In this document: one piece after another, positions 1-15,635 of the stretch | How the letters are laid out: each line of letters starts with the position of its first letter | Numbering within the stretch: the first letter of the stretch is position 1 | Source of the DNA: Gadus chalcogrammus | Lineage: Eukaryota; Chordata; Actinopteri; Gadiformes; Gadidae | Length of the DNA: 64,000 nucleotides | Direction: 5' to 3' | Assembly: GCF_026213295.1 (NCBI RefSeq) | Contig: NC_079420.1 | Span: 20,211,041 to 20,275,040 of the forward strand | Notes under the pieces: generated by a model | Database searches by the model: none | What the model was told of the DNA's origin: nothing | The model's input: the letters and a program-made list of their open reading frames with translations, nothing else | Position numbers and translations under genes: made by a program

Positions 1-142
1 CACATCGGAAAATGAGACACAAACAAACAGTTTGCATTAGCTACAAAGGCTATGCAAATAGTGACATATTTTCCTCTTACTCATTTTACTCCCTAATGTT
101 TCGTAATCGGCATTGGTAAGTCAGAAGACATCAGCTTGACTC

Positions 143-239
143 TATTAATTACCACCTGATCCTTTCTTCCTGGATAATTAGGTACCCATTAGTTCTAATC
201 AAGTAGTTACTTAATTATTGCAGTAATTAGTCTAATGGC
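143..239. promoter_or_regulatory. cluster of homeodomain-type TAATTA/ATTAG cores
   Basis: ATTAATTACC, ATAATTAGG, CATTAGTTCTAATC, ACTTAATTATT and AGTAATTAGTCTAATGG follow one another within 97 bp. Such clustering is typical of developmental enhancers, but AT-rich DNA also produces it by chance. Confidence 0.3.
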
Positions 240-240
240 C

Positions 241-639
241 TAGCAAATTGAAGCTTTATCACTTTCAGATACTTAATGTTCTTGGCAGAGTACATCACAA
301 GTGTCAATGCTTGGGCTTCTGCAATCAGGCTAAAGGAAAGAAAGTTAATACTAAAACAATGCAAATATCTATCGGTAGCTCCCTTATTTTCACCCGTTCT
401 AAAGTGACCACATTAGTGGCATTGTGCCTTTTATCTATATATATACATGATCTTTAGCTCAGTCTTTGCTATGGCATCTTATCTGGTGTTAACCTGTTGG
501 CAGCCCAGGGAACCCTGTTTTTGATGCCAGCAGCGCATGCAAGGATCCCAGCAATGCCAGAGGTCCATCTGATGGAATGTGCGGTATCCCGTCCGTCTAT
601 TCATCTCTGAGGGCCGCTTCAACGTGACATCACATGGCA
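241..639. other. unique non-coding sequence
   Basis: I see no gene or repeat; a 69-codon frame here has no coding character. Confidence 0.6.
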
Positions 640-718
640 AATATGTGCTTAGGGGTGAGTGAGAGAGGGAGAGCTGGGCTTTGGGGTGAGTGAGTGAGAG
701 AAAGAGAGATGTGCTTAG

Positions 719-803
<85 letters not shown>

Positions 804-850
804 AGCTTGGCTTTGGGGTGAGTGAGTGAGAGAAAGAGAGATGTGCTTAG

Positions 851-895
<45 letters not shown>

Positions 896-960
896 CTATG
901 CTGAGGGGTAAGAGAGAGAAAGACAGAGAGGAAGAGAGAGAGAGCTGTTCTTGAGCGTAA
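640..960 (+). repeat. GA compound minisatellite, copy A
   Basis: Units contain TGTGCTTAGGGGTGAG, GTGAGTGAGAGAAAGAGAGA and a variable (GA)n slot. Two long GA slots lie at 719-793 and 853-891. The ctttggggtgagtgagtgag segment appears twice (about 678 and 810), and a weaker unit continues to about 955. Its flank matches the block at 15452-15635. Confidence 0.85.
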
Positions 961-2956
<1,996 letters not shown>

Positions 2957-3200
2957 CCTATGTTCCAACAGTCCTATGTGCCCACATTTCTAAGGATGTT
3001 TTTGAAAATCATAGCAGACAGGGTTAGAGTTAGGGTTAGGTTAGGGTTAGGGTTAGGGCTAACCCTAGCTCAATTCCGGCAAGATATTGTGGCTCAAGTG
3101 AGGCAGGATCCAACGGTGCCGGTGAAATGTGGGAACATAAGGCATAATTTTTTAAAAAGAATGGTAGAAATGTGGGAACATAGGGCTGTGGGAACATAGG
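2957..3200. mobile_element. miniature inverted-repeat element containing TTAGGG repeats
   Basis: The left end has CCTATGTTCC, AGTCCTATGTG and CCCACATTTCT; the right end has their inverted counterparts AGAAATGTGGGAACATAGG and GCTGTGGGAACATAGG. The terminal repeats are about 36 bp and imperfect. Between them, 3021-3069 holds several TTAGGG/GTTAGG units followed by GCTAACCCTAGC, so the telomere-like run also folds back. A 9-bp word ATGTAGACG occurs on both sides (2940-2948 and 3210-3218) but about 9 bp outside the inverted ends, so it may or may not be a target duplication. The element encodes no protein. Confidence 0.7.
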
Positions 3201-3396
3201 CACGCTCCCATGTAGACGCATGACACATCCGTGTTCAAAACATATTATTAATGATTTAAGATGTGATCGCCGTCATCACCCCACATAAAGCGCTCTATTC
3301 CCATGTGAATCTCCACACGCGTGTGCGAGTAGGTTGACAATACATTGTATGGCTCCCATATGTTTCCACATAAACGTGTCGGGGGGGGGGGAAACC

Positions 3397-3433
3397 CACG
3401 GCTGCTAGGTGGGTTTTCCACCTAGCAGCCGTG
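3397..3433. repeat. perfect 16-bp hairpin
   Basis: The arms 3397-3412 (CACGGCTGCTAGGTGG) and 3418-3433 are exact reverse complements separated by a 5-base loop GTTTT. An 11-12 base G run sits just upstream (about 3380-3391). Confidence 0.9.
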
Positions 3434-6400
3434 TGCGAACGACACAATTTCTTCGTCTTCACTTTCTTGACTTCGGGGCTCCTTAGCTGCTGATTTTCTG
3501 GAATGAGTATTGAATTACTGTCGATGTGACTAAGACTGTGTGTTCATGTCTCCTCAGAGCAGCCCACAATCATGTGGTTACCCCAAGGTAGAAACAGAGA
3601 GGCGGAGGGAGTAAACAAACCCCTGTGTGTTCACAGCTCTAGTTTTCCTTTCATGCAAAGATGCCTCGCTTAGCTTAGGCAGGTTTGTTTTCTCTTTTTA
3701 AGAAATACAATGACGGGCAGAATAACTTTTTGGACCATTATCGAAGTAGAATGGCAATATTTACGTTGTGAGGCAGCTTGATTCGCTGTATCAACATCAA
3801 GCGAGAATCCACCTTGGCTGGCTTGGAATGATGAGCTTGTTGCCGTACCACGGTGGTTCGGACCCATCAGCGTCCGTTGAGGAAATACGTGATAGACAGA
3901 TGGTTCATCCAATCAACTGCCAAGTCTTTTTTTTAAAGTGCCTGCCCTTTTCCAAACAGTTTCAAAGGACGACTTTCCAGATGGTTTTGTGTTAAAAACC
4001 ATCAGGCGCCTCAGGTTATAGGACCATAGCCCAAAACGGGTGTTTTCTATGGGAGAATCGATGCAGTGTCAATACACCTGTGAGCATGAAAAAAAAATAA
4101 TAAAAACGTGTTGCTTTTGGGACGTTTTATTGGAGGTGTTCGAGGTTTAGGTCTGATGTGATTGTCGGCACGTCTGGTTGCTTCAGAGAAGGAGAGATCT
4201 CAGAGAGGAAGTTAGACATAGGGGCTACTTTTGGGAAGGTTCAGATTGTAATTCCAATGGTCAGGTTGGACCATAGCATCTGTGTCAGGCGGTGGGACCC
4301 AAACGTGGTAGATCACCACGTATATCACAGAGAGGATTCAAAGCTTTCTCCAGAGGGCCTTGATTGTTTTAATATAATACATACGTTTATGAAATAGCAA
4401 GCTCCAATTCTATACAGGCTATATATTTAAACACACACAAAGAAAATGGATAATATTTTCCATTCTATTATATTCTATAAGGTTTCAACAGATACTTAAC
4501 ATGAATGACTTTAAAGTGCATCACACCTGTCTTCATACTCTTGTTTTTCATTCAGAATAATTTCCACGTTCCGTACATGCGTGAGCAGCATGTATCTCAC
4601 CCTGTTTCTATCACAGCTCACAAATGCAAACAACCACCGCAAACATCTTCTGTTAAAAGCATACATCATCCATTTCATATTCCAACACAATATGAAGGCA
4701 AATACAGCCAGAGGGGATATTTCTTTTTGTTTGCTTTTATTATTTATTCCTGGTATGTTTTCTATCATGTCATGGGGGGGAAAGGATTCCCTTTTAAGGT
4801 TTAATTCAACAATACCATTTGTGATTGGGCTTTTGGGCATCTCAAGGGCATTCCTGGTGAAATGACTGAGCCCCTGCCCCATTTATCACAGCCTGACATG
4901 TGTCATGTTCCAGATTCTGGTGCAGAGGGGTTACAGCTGAAGACAGCTCTCTCTTTGTTGAGCAGCCATCAAAGGCAACATCTCATATTTATCAAGGGAA
5001 AAAATGGAAAGCTGACACAAGGATAAGAACTACAAAAATCATGTCGTATGTCGTGGACAAAGGCCCACACCCAAATATATTAATCTGATGTTAATAAGAT
5101 CATTTCTAGAAAAAAATAATTAGTATCACCCAAGAAAATATTGCATTTAAAGTCTGGTTGGGAAATCGGACACGTACGTTTAATCTGTTACATGTAATCT
5201 ATGTGCGGCTTACCCTTACACTATTATAGGTTTCAGATGTTTACGTTAAATGTATTTGTACATGTTAGTACTCGGTCAACAATATAATAGCTAAATATGT
5301 TAATTAGTTGGAAGTACCAAACTCAAACCTTCTCTTCGTCCTCTTTTATGTGTGAATGCTTGAGTGGGTGCATTTGTGTGTGTTGAATTATGAACACAGT
5401 GTACTTCTCAATTATCTGGCTGCAGTAACATGACTTAAGCGTTTATAAAACTGCCTGCTGCTCAGCGATTCCTCTTTAACGTTTCCCGTTAAAATAAACC
5501 ATTTGCCAGAAAAACATTGGTAACAAATGTCTTCAACATAAACAGAATGCAGGGATTTGATCATTGTTGTTGCATAAGAGAAAAACCAACTGGGTTACAT
5601 ACTAAAGACTGAACACATTGTGATCTCACATGTGGTGACCAAATGCTGACCTTCTAAGGCCTAGCAGCTCGTGATTATTCCCTCCTTCTTCAAAAAAAAA
5701 TCTTTCTTCCATCAATCGCCCCTAAACTATGATATAATCCTTTTCTTGTCTTTTCTTCTTTTTTTCTGCTCTATTGGTCGTAGAGAAACCATTCAACTCA
5801 TTTGTGACATCTTTCGGCAGCACTGGTAGCCATATCATCTTCTCTTTCTGCTTGAGCAAACATTGAGGGTACCCCCCCCAAACCCCCCCCAAAACCCCCC
5901 TCCCCCCTCTCTATGCAGGCTGCATGTGGAAATGTTCTGTTTGGCGGGGCGGGGAGGGGCAACTGTTGGGCTAAAATGATACTACCCCATGGAAATGGGA
6001 CACTCTAAACTTAGCACCATCACGCAAAAGACAGAAGCGGTAGGGGGCGGGAATAATGGGACACAGCCCGCGACGGCACATGTCTTTGTGTGCTCAGAGA
6101 GACCACTTGGTCCGCTGCTAGGGCCACTTTGTACTGGAAGTGTGATATCTGATGTATACAAGGGAGCTAGACAGCGAGGGGGGATTCAGGCAAGGGAGCT
6201 GCTGTAAAGGGAGGGGGGGGACTTCAGTGTTGAACGCTACATCAGGGACGGTCGGGAAAGCTCCACATGCATTGCATTATCTTTAAGTGTGATGCTGAGC
6301 TCATTTAGATGATGGGAGCCTGGACATAAAGATATAGCTCTTCTTTGATTGTAGATTATTTCTTTGTCTATGAGATGTTTGTGCACACCGTTATGGCTTC

Positions 6401-7240
6401 TGTAGAGCGGAAGGATTTCTGCACAACACTGAACACGTTTTTCAGTAAGTTAATGTTCATTTAAAAATAAATAAATGGCATTGAAAAGGGAGCTAGTAGC
6501 TGCCCATATGTTCCCCTTTACTGTATGCTGACCTTCCGCTCGCAGTGCGGTTGCATAATTGGTGTCCATGTGGCATATTGGATCCAGTGGGTTGACAATA
6601 CATTGTATGTAATTAATTAGCAATGGTGTTAATGGCACGGATTGACCACCAACATTGTAAATTATAGAGCTACTGAAATCACTGCAACCAGACTCCTCCA
6701 CCTACTATGAAAAATGCATGTCAACGTTACATTTTAGGAGAAACGATACATTCTCTTTCTTGAATGATAACTGAAACCACCATACATCGTGTACGGTTGT
6801 GTGTTTTTCATCTGGGTAATGGCTTCTTATGGAAATCATGGAGACAAAAGAGTCTCCATGCGCTCTGTTTCTGTTCAACTTGGCCACCCCACTCGATCCA
6901 CACCTCACAGCACATCTTCCAACGCCAAGTGGAATTTCTTTGTTTATGTAGAGCCTCAGTTCATGCTGACATAGCTGAAATTACACACAAGGGGAGGGGC
7001 GCTTATGCAATTAATTAATTATACCAGTGCATTATTTATGACTAAACATGATATACCGATGTGCTTTACAATAACACTGAATGTGCATATTTCTGGATTA
7101 AACAGTAAGGTAATTATGCAGAATGCCTTTTACAATGAATGTACATTATTAATTACAAACTGTGTTGTTCATCAATTGCCAGACACTGTTTAAAAGCTGT
7201 TTGGAAGATTACAATAATGACCTGAGCTTGTCTCCCCCCC
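3434..7240. other. non-coding sequence
   Basis: No exon-like structure is seen. It contains a C-rich cluster at 5872-5907 and, at 6590-6609, the second copy of a 20-bp word found at 3332-3351. Confidence 0.6.
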
Positions 7241-7244
7241 AACC

Positions 7245-7267
7245 CACCACCACCACCACCACCACCC
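7245..7267 (+). repeat. short (CCA)n trinucleotide repeat
   Basis: Seven or so CCA units after a C-rich run. Confidence 0.85.
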
Positions 7268-7721
7268 ACTTCACCCTCAAACACACCTGAACCGTGACCC
7301 CTTTTTAAAGGGGTTATAGATGCCCACGGTATGAAAGAAACCACATTAAAACTCAATGTAGTAAGATTGCATGCGATATCTTTGCTTTAACAATACATTG
7401 TTAAAGCAACATGCATGCATCCTCCATGCATACATTGTCATAATCTGGTGGCATGGGGACATGAAATGTCTTGACATTTAAATGACATCAGCACACACTG
7501 CATATGCATACATGGCAATTCTCTGATCCAACCTCATGATCATGTGTGAGGATTTGCAAGTTGTTTGCCCAGAAGACGAATGGAGAGATGGACGGAGAGA
7601 CAGACGACAGACATACAGATGGACAGACACAAAGACAGGCTTCCGTCTCATCCGTCTATACTTTAGCATTGGAAGCACATTTTGGTCAGGTGACTTTTAA
7701 GAACATATGTAGTGAACTACC

Positions 7722-8075
7722 ATGTGTGAGCTAACGTGTGTGAGCCAGCGTGTGTGAGCTAGCGTGTTTAAGCTAAGGTGTGTGAGATAATGTGTGTGTA
7801 AGCTAACTTCTTTGAGCTAGAGTGTGTGAGCTTATAGGTATGTGAGCTAAGCTAACACATTTGTGAGCTAACATGGCTGTGAGCTAACATGTGTCTGAGC
7901 TAACGTGTGTGAGCTAACTGTTAGCTCACACGCATGTTAGCTCACACTCATGTTAGCCTAACGTGTCTGTGAGCTAACATGAGTGTGAGCTAACATGGGT
8001 GAGCTAACTTTTAGCTTACATGTAAGGTCACAATCATGTTAGCCTAACGTGTATGTGAGCTAACATGTGTGAGCT
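7722..8075. repeat. GTGTGTGAGCTAAC minisatellite with internal inversions
   Basis: Degenerate units of about 14-18 bp built on GTGTGAGCTAAC repeat across the block. From about 7919 the orientation flips to GTTAGCTCACAC, then flips back at about 7958. A second flip occurs near 8008-8040. The junction at 7919-7922 makes a long imperfect hairpin with arms of about 35 bp. No open frame is conserved. Confidence 0.85.
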
Positions 8076-8085
8076 GGAGTGCCGT

Positions 8086-11000
8086 CAGGGCGCCCTCCCT
8101 GTGATCCACCGTATTATTTGTAGCCACTCGTGGAGAGAGCCTAGAACCACCAAGGAGGGCTTGATCTCTGAGCCGTCTGTCTCAGAGGGGCATGTCATAA
8201 GCACGGGGCATACATGGCCGCGCTGTGCTAGGTCACATAGCTACACTAGCAGGTGGTTTTCTTTTTCAATTTTTCGTGTTATTACATTTTTTATAATGTG
8301 TAACAATTGAAGGATTCATCCCTGCATTTGCTTTCCCAAAGAGAGTAAAATAAATAAATATGTATTTGTTAGAATAGCAGAACTATCTTCTGTTTATTAA
8401 CTGTAGCTTGAAGAATGGTATGGTGTTTACGATCTCTGGGGGGAAAAAAGTGTGTGAAATTATGCTCACACACTTTTACTTCTCTTATTTTAATATATTG
8501 CGAAATATATCCCCTGATACATCTATACTTCCAATTTGAATAAAATAAGTGTGATATAAACACAAAATGCAAAGCAGGAATGTCAATGTACACAACTCCC
8601 GAGAGATAAAGAAAAAAAGAGATAAAGAAAAATAATACTAAATCCATATAATATAATATAATATAACAACTAACAATGTGACAATACAACCAAGCAACAG
8701 CACAAGGATGTACAGATGGACTAACACAAGGCTGTTACTCGTACAGGTTTCCTTTCCTTGTCTGTGACCGACTCGTTTCCCCGCCAGATCCCTGTGCCTG
8801 TTTCTTAGCGTACTGTGCTGCTGGTCTCCACAGCTCTGGTCAAGAAGGGACGCGGGCTGCCTCTGCCATGTATCTTCACTGCCCTCTGCAGGATTCAGAG
8901 CTCCAGGTTATATCTCCCGTGAACTTGTGTACTCTAGCCTGCGCCCTCTGACCTCCTTCTTCATCCAAATCAATGAATTAGCATCATCACCATCATCGTC
9001 GCTTGTACTGTTTACACACGGGGGCGTAGGCGATCAATTAGGAACTCAGTAACACGTTAGGAAAATGTCATCACATCCGATTTTCTTCCTCTTTCTTTGC
9101 CCCCTCTTTTTCAATCACCATTAGTGATGCCTGATTCAAACAAATGGTTGATTTCATCCATCCTTTGGTAATGAAGCATGTGGACTGTTCAGGACTCTGT
9201 GTTGTCTATAACCTAGGGCCTCTCCTTGCCCTCTGCAGTGCCCTACAGCTTAAGTGGGCCATCAGTTCACCCCCAGATCCCGCCTGTGCTTGTCTTACGG
9301 CGGGAACCTATGTCCACGCATGAGCGTCATGCCCACGAGGAGAAAACATGTCCTAACACGCCGCCCGATTCACAACAATGTTTCCCTTAAATCCAGATTA
9401 CAGGGAGGGAGAGAGTAAGTGAGCCATCATGCTCATGACTTCCACTATATTAGGAAACATACAAATTATTCCACATGATCATTTTCAGCAGGTACAGAAA
9501 GGGCCGAGGAGGGTCTGTGCAGTACTGACTCGTGATTAGCATAGAGAACATAATATGCCATAGAAGAGACTATCACAGGTAAAAGCAGCAAAGCTAATCA
9601 AAGAGTGCGATAAAAAGGCAATGGATGTAGTCTGAGTGTTTGTTCTCAAAGTTATAGCATTTTCGTCTATCAATTAAAGAGAAAAATTTAAACAAAGACA
9701 ATAGACGCACAAAGCTTTTTAAAGTGAATGGGAAGAAGAGATAATTGCAGAGTTGAAGTAATGGATTCATGAACACAAATTTAAACATTGAGAAAGTGTT
9801 TCTCATTGAGTTGTGTGTCATTGGCCTTTCAAAACCAAGTTTGTTTAAATGTAACATCACACCTTCTTCTTGCACTTTGTCAGTCAGAGGCTGTCTCTTC
9901 TTCTTGGCGAGCTAACTAGCTGCTATTTTGGCCCTGGTGTTTAAAGTTTCAGAGGGAGCCAGTAACGCGTGTGTGTGTGTGTGACTGTGCAAGCAGAGTT
10001 CATGTCCTTAGCATCTGCCCCAGGACATCAAATGTGCATTTCCCTTCAACTTCTACAGAACAGCTCGCCTAACTCCCATACTGACTCCCGTTATCGGAAA
10101 AGGAGGTAAACATGGTTCTATTTGGGTCACACACAACGAGGCAGCGTGGCACGTTTACACCAGGGACTCACCCGGACTAAGTACTGTTGGCTCTAGCCAC
10201 TGATCGGAGCATCTCAGGACACTATCATTGACTCTGTAACTGCATGTTTCTGGTTGAACGAGGGTGACTCCGGGAAACACAGTCTTATTGCAAACCCTTT
10301 GTGGTGTCCCCCACAACATCACAAGTAGAAAACAAGAACACAGAGAGACGTGAGGTTAAGGAGGGACACGGAGGAGAACTGCATAGCTCCATTAGGGGTG
10401 AGGGATATGTGAACAAATGGAGGCTAAAGTGACCTGCCTCTTTAAGAGGTGGCAGGGCCAGTTAGAGAGACTGTGAAGGAGGACGACCAGAGCAGCTACT
10501 GTCACTTCTAATGACATCACAGATCGATTCCTAACCACAAGCCGTGTTTTAGGCCCTTTTAGCCCATCCTTCATTCTTTTAGGCATATGCAATAATTGTG
10601 CACAATCCATTGCTAGCAATAAACAAATTGAAATATTTATAATGTACTATTTATAATAACATTGGTAGAGTGCAATATATGTAATAGGAAAAGATCCAAT
10701 AAAAAATGACGCAGACATAAGAATCTGCCAACATTTTGTTCTGAAAATGTATGTACAATATAAAAGTAATTGAGCCCAGCACACATTAGACTAACCTTTG
10801 GAGCTAAGCAATCCCTGTTGTTTATACTGCATTACAGAAACATCCATCAAAATATGTGCAGGCCACTATAAAAAAAACATCACACCACAGTCATCATATC
10901 ACTCTGGGAGGGTTTACTGTTTACTGTCAGTGTGTGGTAACGCTTCCTTGTCACTCACTCCTTATCTTGTCATAATACACTTTATTCCACATTAGCAGGG

Positions 11001-11330
11001 CCTCGCTGACGCACTGTGGCATCGTGGGAGACGGTGGGGCCCGGGCTTTACAGGGCAAAACAAGCTGCACTAATCTGGCCTGATCAGTGACTCATCATCT
11101 CATTGGCTCTAAGTTGCTGGGTGTGGCTATTAAGGACAGGGATCCTAAACGCTCCTTCTGCTCTCTGGCTGATTACTCCCCCCGTGACAGCTGGGCTCCA
11201 CAATGCCACCGCTCTCGGACCTAGTGCAGGTTGTACGAGCTCTGAAATTCATTTCCTTAGGGTTCAGGAAGCATGCGTTGACGAAATGTGTTGACAATGT
11301 TAATGGTAATTTGTTCCCTACTTTAGGCCG
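8086..11330. other. non-coding sequence
   Basis: No gene is visible. A short AATAT repeat lies at about 8646-8664. Confidence 0.6.
8878..8892 (-). promoter_or_regulatory. CTCF-like motif (14 of 15)
   Basis: ACTGCCCTCTGCAGG is the complement of the consensus with one mismatch at the TGG end. Confidence 0.4.
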
Positions 11331-11411
11331 AGGTAGTAGTAGTAGCAGTAGTTATGTAGAAGTAGAAGTAGTAGTTATGTAGTAGTTTTGCAATAGTAGT
11401 AGTAGTAGTAA
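11331..11411 (+). repeat. (AGT)n imperfect trinucleotide repeat
   Basis: AGT and AGA/GTT trinucleotides with ATGTAGAAGTAG-like interruptions. Confidence 0.88.
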
Positions 11412-11773
11412 ACTCGGCAATCTAGCGATACATGTAGGTCCCCTCATGAGTTGTGAATTTGACCTTGCTTCTTTTACTTTACTGTATGCAGAAGAAAAAA
11501 AAAAGCCATGCACTAAAACACAAGTGCAACATAATCATTATGTTGTGTTCACTCCCTGGTACGATGACTATCACCCCCAGATGACGAGCACAGCGCAGTG
11601 ACCCCGGCTCATGTTTGGCTGGTGCCGTGTGCAGATTACTGTAATGCTGATTAATTGAAGTGAGGGTCAGCAGCAGGGTTCAGTAGCGTCATGTTGCCTC
11701 CACGCCGCCCCGAGGAAGATGTACTCGCCAGCGCCCGGCGAGTAAGTGGGATGCCCTGTGTCGGCGCCTCGGG

Positions 11774-11786
11774 GGGTCAAAGGTTA
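11774..11786 (+). promoter_or_regulatory. DR1-like nuclear-receptor motif
   Basis: GGGTCAAAGGTTA is a DR1 arrangement with one changed base in each half-site. Confidence 0.3.
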
Positions 11787-12592
11787 AGAAATACCTTCCA
11801 CAGTTTACAGCCGTGTCGGGGGGGTGGCCCAGGGTTCCACCCCCCCGACTTACCCTTCGAGCAACCTCTGCCCTATCCTGTTTGGCTGTCTCTGGGGTTA
11901 ATTCCATGTCCTGAAGCTGAAACAACAGGATCACAGCACAGCACTAATACTCAATAGACATTGACCTACTTTGTGGGGTTAGACCGTCGGAGAAAAAAAA
12001 AAAAAACAGATCTGCTGCCCTAATGCCAGCCATGAAAACGATCTAATGGTGCAGCCGCTCTGCTTAATCTGGAGGCAGGCTCATGTTATTAATTTCTCAT
12101 TATGGGAATGCAGTCCTGCTGATGGGATTAAAATGCTTGCTGGGGATCGCTTTCGTTTGTTGACCTGCCGATAGGAAGACAAAGGCTGTAAACCATCTGG
12201 ACGGATTCTCGCTCTTTTCTCTGGTTTCTATATGTTTCTGTACTATCTTATTGTTGGTCTCTGTGTGAGCCGGGAACGAGACCGTTGGGGCTCAGGATCT
12301 GATCAGTGATCTGGGATCGGCGGAGTGTCTCCCCGAGAGGTCAACCTGCTCGGCTCGTCTTTATATCTCGTTCATATTTCTTTAAGGGAACACCAGAAAG
12401 AACAAAAAACACATGTACCCACTAATATTCTATTCATCAAAACGGCGAGAGAAATACGTCCTTTTCTGCATGCATAAATTAGTAAGAAATGATTGCTTCA
12501 GCAAATGAATATACATGTAGTGCCCATGGCTGAATGTAGATCCAATTCCAAGAAAGAAAATTCAAATTCAGTTTTTCTGGTCCATTAAATCT

Positions 12593-12607
12593 CCACCAGG
12601 GGGCACT
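12593..12607 (+). promoter_or_regulatory. CTCF-like motif (15 of 15)
   Basis: CCACCAGGGGGCACT fits CCASYAGRKGGCRSY at every position. Binding depends on the tissue and on methylation. Confidence 0.6.
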
Positions 12608-14286
12608 TGATCCCTGAAGCGATCAGTGTTTGACAAACCGCCGCACAGTTAACACATGTATTCCAAAAAAAACAACAGGCAATAGGGGGGGTTGACTTCT
12701 CTATGAGAAACCCAGCCCCAGCACATGCCCCAGCGCCATGATGTCATTTCCTGTTGTATCTGAATCTGCTGTATCATGATGTGATGGTAGTAGATGATGT
12801 TGTGATGTAGCACTGGGACATAAGGTGGTGCTGCAAGAAGTCCCCCTCATTCCCCTTTAGGGATTCAACACTAGCTGATGGCACCTTAGAGGAATTATTC
12901 AATTTCTTTGAGGTTTTTTGTCATACATAAATATGTACACAAAAGTACTACTACCATGCTATGCTTGATCACGGTAGATCCGACATAGTGATTCTTAACT
13001 CTACATAGATTCATGAATATGAAAACCTAGGCCTAGACGAACAGGTAGCCCTGGCCGTATTCACTTGAATGCTTCCCCAAATGTGAGAACAATCAATTGT
13101 AATACGTCTTCTCTCTTGCTCATTGTTGTAGCACACGTTTATATTTAGCCTCGCCCTTTATTCCTCCTCCAAAAGCAGAAATCTCTCCCTGAGCATATGC
13201 ACAGAGGCTTACGTGTTACCTTTCTTTTTTTCTTTTCATCAATCTATCACAGCAAATTTGGATATGAAAGCAAGGATTCAAATGGCTGAATAAGCATAAA
13301 ATATGTCTAAACCTCAGGCATTCAGCAGGCCTAATAAAACAATGGTGACATGTGATACATCATCTAACCCATTACCAGTTAGCTGCACGGGACGAGATGG
13401 AAATATGCAGCATGTTGACGGATCAGAGCAGCAATTTGCATTACCCTGTGGTACTCTCTGTCCCGGCAGGAGCACTGGAATACATGTTATGTTTGATACA
13501 TGCATACCCCATGCACTTTCAATTGTGCTTGGGTCTATTATTCCATATTTATAAAATGACAAATCAATACTGCATTTGTTTGTTCTAGCAGATATTATTA
13601 TTGCTATAATTTGTGTTGGTTTTTGTGCCTAAAGCATGCATTCCTAGATATGTGTTGTTGAAAATCCAATCTGCTAATTAGCGGCATTAAATGTATTTAT
13701 TTTAAATGCAACATGGCTAGATTAAAATGAAATACCTTGTGTATTTAAGTTCAAACCGTAAACCCTGGAGGGCCCCGCGTCATAAATTATTTACGAGCAA
13801 AAGGCATGATGCATCTTTTAAGGTGTGCAGTCATTGCAGAGTGCAGAACCTACAAATGTCATGTCCTCTCAGGATCAAAAGTAATTGGTCAGGCTGCAGC
13901 GAGTGCCGGGGTGACGCCAGCTCAGCCCGTGTAACTGACTCAATTGACATACTCTGCACCGTGGCCATGAGCTAATGCTAATCGCTAATAGCCCCCGCCG
14001 CACAGGCCAGTGCAGTCCAGAGCTTAAGCTAAACACTAGCCGGGCTTCTGTCCATTTGTTGACTATTGTTGTTGTTCTTCTTCATATTAATTACGTCTAC
14101 GTATGTAAAGCCAAGTCATTTAGCATAATTGCGAGGCCAAAAACATTAACATATAGGCTACATTAACACTTAACACCTTAGTGTGTGTGTGCTGCATTTA
14201 CACAGTGCTATCGTAAAAATGATACATCGCACTTCCAGCGAAGCGTTGTTTTTCATTCCGTGGTGACAGTGCATGCAACACTTTCT

Positions 14287-14342
14287 TAGGGGGTGGGGGG
14301 GGCGGGTGGGGGGGGCGGGTGGGGGGTTGGGGGGGGGGGGGG
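14287..14342 (+). other. G-quadruplex-prone G tract
   Basis: Many runs of four or more G separated by one or two bases (GGGGGTGGGGGG, CGGGTGGGGG, TTGGGG) form a strong G4 candidate on the plus strand, ending in a G13 run. Confidence 0.8.
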
Positions 14343-14495
14343 CATGCAGCCAAGCTAAGTATTCTTGTGGTGTAGGAGAGCCGTGGAGCGTAAAGTTGGA
14401 GTTCGGAGGTCATGAAGCCTGGAGGAGGTGTGGCTCTGTGGTGGTGGTGCTGGTGTCCAGGCCTTACAGCTGCACGCATAACAGGGAGCTATGAT

Positions 14496-14498
<3 letters not shown>

Positions 14499-14563
<65 letters not shown>

Positions 14564-14659
14564 AGGGAGAGGGAGAGGGAGAGAGAGAGGGAGAGGGAGA
14601 GGGAGAGGGAGAGAGAGAGAGAGAGAGAGGGAGGGAGGGAGGGAGGGAGGGAGGGAGAG
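14499..14659 (+). repeat. (GA)n / (GGGAGA)n / (GGGA)n compound microsatellite
   Basis: A pure GA run, then GGGAGA hexamers, a second GA run, and finally GGGA tetramers. The stepwise structure suggests successive slippage and point-mutation events. Confidence 0.95.

Positions 14660-15635
<976 letters not shown>

Larger units (their letters stand above)
11412..14286. other. non-coding sequence with conserved-element character
   Basis: No exon is seen. Segments near 12076-12140 and 13660-13735 are rich in ATTAAAATG, TAATTA-like and TGCAAC words and resemble vertebrate conserved non-coding elements by texture only. Confidence 0.4.

Noticed and set aside
3018..3070. Chromosome-fusion telomere scar
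   Set aside because: The TTAGGG run is short and lies inside an inverted-repeat element, so transposition explains it better.
7722..8075. Possible CRISPR-like array
   Set aside because: Units are contiguous, degenerate and lack spacers, and the genome is eukaryotic.
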